Shown here: in pieces, positions 62,991 through 64,000 of the stretch
How positions within the stretch are numbered: position 1 is the first letter of the stretch
Layout: the number at the start of each line of letters is the position of its first letter
DNA from: Flavobacteriaceae bacterium
GTDB taxonomy: Bacteria; Bacteroidota; Bacteroidia; Flavobacteriales; Flavobacteriaceae
DNA: 64,000 bases
Assembly (NCBI GenBank): GCA_013001285.1
Contig: JABDMU010000044.1
Span: 1-64,000, forward strand
Direction of reading: 5' to 3'
Made by a program: the position numbers and the translations under genes
Notes under the pieces: generated by a model
Told to the model about the DNA's origin: nothing
What the model saw: the letters and a program-made list of their open reading frames with translations, nothing else
Database searches by the model: none

Positions 62991-64000
62991 ATGAGCTTAC
63001 TGATATTTTACGGATTAATTTCAATATTTTTTTCCTTCCTATGCTCAATTCTAGAAGCTGTTTTACTAAGTGTAACACCAACATTTATCAACCTAAAAAA
63101 AAGTGAAGGAAAAAGCTATGCTTTGACTTTGGAGTCTCTTAAAAAAGATGTTGATAAACCGTTAATTGCAATTCTAACCTTGAATACAATTGCCCATACT
63201 GTTGGGGCTATTTTAGTAGGTGTTCAAGCCAAAGTTGCTTATGCTGAACTTTATGGGAGTCAGACAAGAACCATTTTTGGATTAGAATTTACAGAGGACG
63301 TCATGGTTGGCGTTGTATCTACAATTATGACCGTATTAATTCTTGTAACTTCCGAAATCATACCAAAAACCATTGGAGCCACCTATTGGAAACAGCTTGC
63401 GAATTTTACGACGAAAGCACTAAAGATATTGATATGGCCTTTAAAATGGACTGGATTGTTGTGGTTGCTTCAGTTGACCACTAGATTAATTGGCGGCGAT
63501 GGTCATGGGAGTGTTCTTAGTCGGGAAGGCTTTATCGCAATGACAGATATCGCTCATGAAGAAGGGGTTTTTGAAGAAAATGAAAGTAAAGTGATAAAAA
63601 ATTTATTGTCCTTTAAACAAGTTCCGGTTAAAGATATAATGACGCCTCGAACGGTTATGAAAATTGAAGACGAATCCCGAACGATAGCCGATTTTTTTAA
63701 TGAGAATAGCAATTTACGCTTCTCACGAATTCCAGTTTATAGAGATCGTCCAGATCATATTGTTGGACTTGTTTTGAAAGATGATATCTTCAAAGAAATG
63801 GCGTTTAATAATGGCGATAAAAAATTGGCGGAAATCAGACGCGACATTCTTGTTACTGATAGAAATACTATGATTCCCGTATTATTTGAAGAATTGGTGC
63901 GCAACAGAAATCACATGGCATTAGTTGTAGATAATTATGGAACTGTTAGTGGTTTGGTTACTATGGAGGATGTTATTGAAACCTTACTTGGTTTTGAAAT
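62991..64000 (+). CDS. CNNM/CorC (HlyC)-family membrane protein with CBS pair (partial, 3' end beyond window)
   Basis: The first 336 codons of a 'hemolysin-like' CNNM transporter: a DUF21 membrane domain of about four TM helices (1-190; SILEAVLLSVTPTFINLKK, LVTSEIIPKTIGATYW), then a CBS-domain pair (about 205-336; KDIMTPRTVMKIED, RIPVYRDRPDHIVGLVL, VVDNYGTVSGLVTMEDV). The C-terminal CorC-HlyC domain is expected past 64000 if present. Relatives handle Mg2+/Co2+. Start ATG 62991 opens directly with the first TM helix. Confidence 0.93.
   Translation, partial: MSLLIFYGLISIFFSFLCSILEAVLLSVTPTFINLKKSEGKSYALTLESLKKDVDKPLIAILTLNTIAHTVGAILVGVQAKVAYAELYGSQTRTIFGLEFTEDVMVGVVSTIMTVLILVTSEIIPKTIGATYWKQLANFTTKALKILIWPLKWTGLLWLLQLTTRLIGGDGHGSVLSREGFIAMTDIAHEEGVFEENESKVIKNLLSFKQVPVKDIMTPRTVMKIEDESRTIADFFNENSNLRFSRIPVYRDRPDHIVGLVLKDDIFKEMAFNNGDKKLAEIRRDILVTDRNTMIPVLFEELVRNRNHMALVVDNYGTVSGLVTMEDVIETLLGFE

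Noticed and set aside
1-64000. Search by eye for CRISPR arrays, insertion sequences, integrases, attachment sites and phage genes.
   Set aside because: No regular repeat-spacer pattern, transposase, integrase or tRNA-linked direct repeat was seen; the tRNA-Asn is flanked by ordinary genes.

Overview
The window looks like a chromosomal segment of a marine Flavobacteriaceae (Bacteroidota). Reasons: AT-rich DNA, a SusC/SusD pair, several type IX secretion (T9SS) C-terminal sorting domains, lipoprotein signals ending directly in Cys, -7 boxes of the Bacteroidota form TAnnTTTG, and a gene set typical of algal-glucan degraders. No insertion sequence, prophage, CRISPR array or rRNA was seen. There is one tRNA, tRNA-Asn(GTT). 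The genus cannot be fixed from the sequence alone.

Layout. 1-2009: partial dsbD (minus strand). 2230-6808: an SGLT-type sodium/solute symporter and a one-piece periplasmic-sensor/LuxR-HTH regulator. 7047-26898: a large polysaccharide utilisation locus (PUL), all on the plus strand, whose enzymes point to laminarin (beta-1,3-glucan with beta-1,6 branches). It holds SusC, SusD, a modular surface glycan-binding lipoprotein, a GH16 endo-laminarinase, a probable GH149 beta-1,3-glucan phosphorylase, two tandem GH17 lipoproteins, a clan GH-A lipoprotein of unclear family, GH30, a GPH sugar symporter and a cytoplasmic GH17. 27226-33887: two T9SS-secreted proteins with glycan-binding-like modules, a LacI regulator, a DUF481 protein and a CBM9/DUF5916 outer-membrane protein. 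33884-38488 (minus): a T9SS protein, tRNA-Asn, rseP and a secreted M1 peptidase. 38583-41791: SCO protein, feoA, feoB and a 45-residue Cys-rich FeoB-associated protein. 42344-47819: a DtxR-type regulator, an outer-membrane protein and a complete TroABCD-like Mn/Zn ABC transporter whose two permeases both carry a cytoplasmic winged-helix tail. 47805-64000: housekeeping and small accessory genes (DnaJ/TerB, bacilliredoxin, PlsC, HD hydrolase, GNAT, AraC regulator with a small downstream ORF, radical SAM protein, enoyl-CoA hydratase, NtrY-like kinase, Asp-box propeller protein, MATE exporter, serine hydrolase, partial CNNM/CorC protein).

How the PUL probably works (inference). Surface GH16 and GH17 lipoproteins cut the beta-1,3 backbone, GH30 removes beta-1,6 branches, SusCD and the modular lipoprotein bind and import oligosaccharides, and the GPH symporter moves them into the cytoplasm. 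There the GH149 enzyme releases glucose-1-phosphate by phosphorolysis and a GH17 acts on the remaining sugars. The most useful regulatory observation is an 11-bp-spaced direct repeat (half-site CCACAACAT) found about 200 bp upstream of both susC and the first T9SS gene, which suggests one regulator controls both units.
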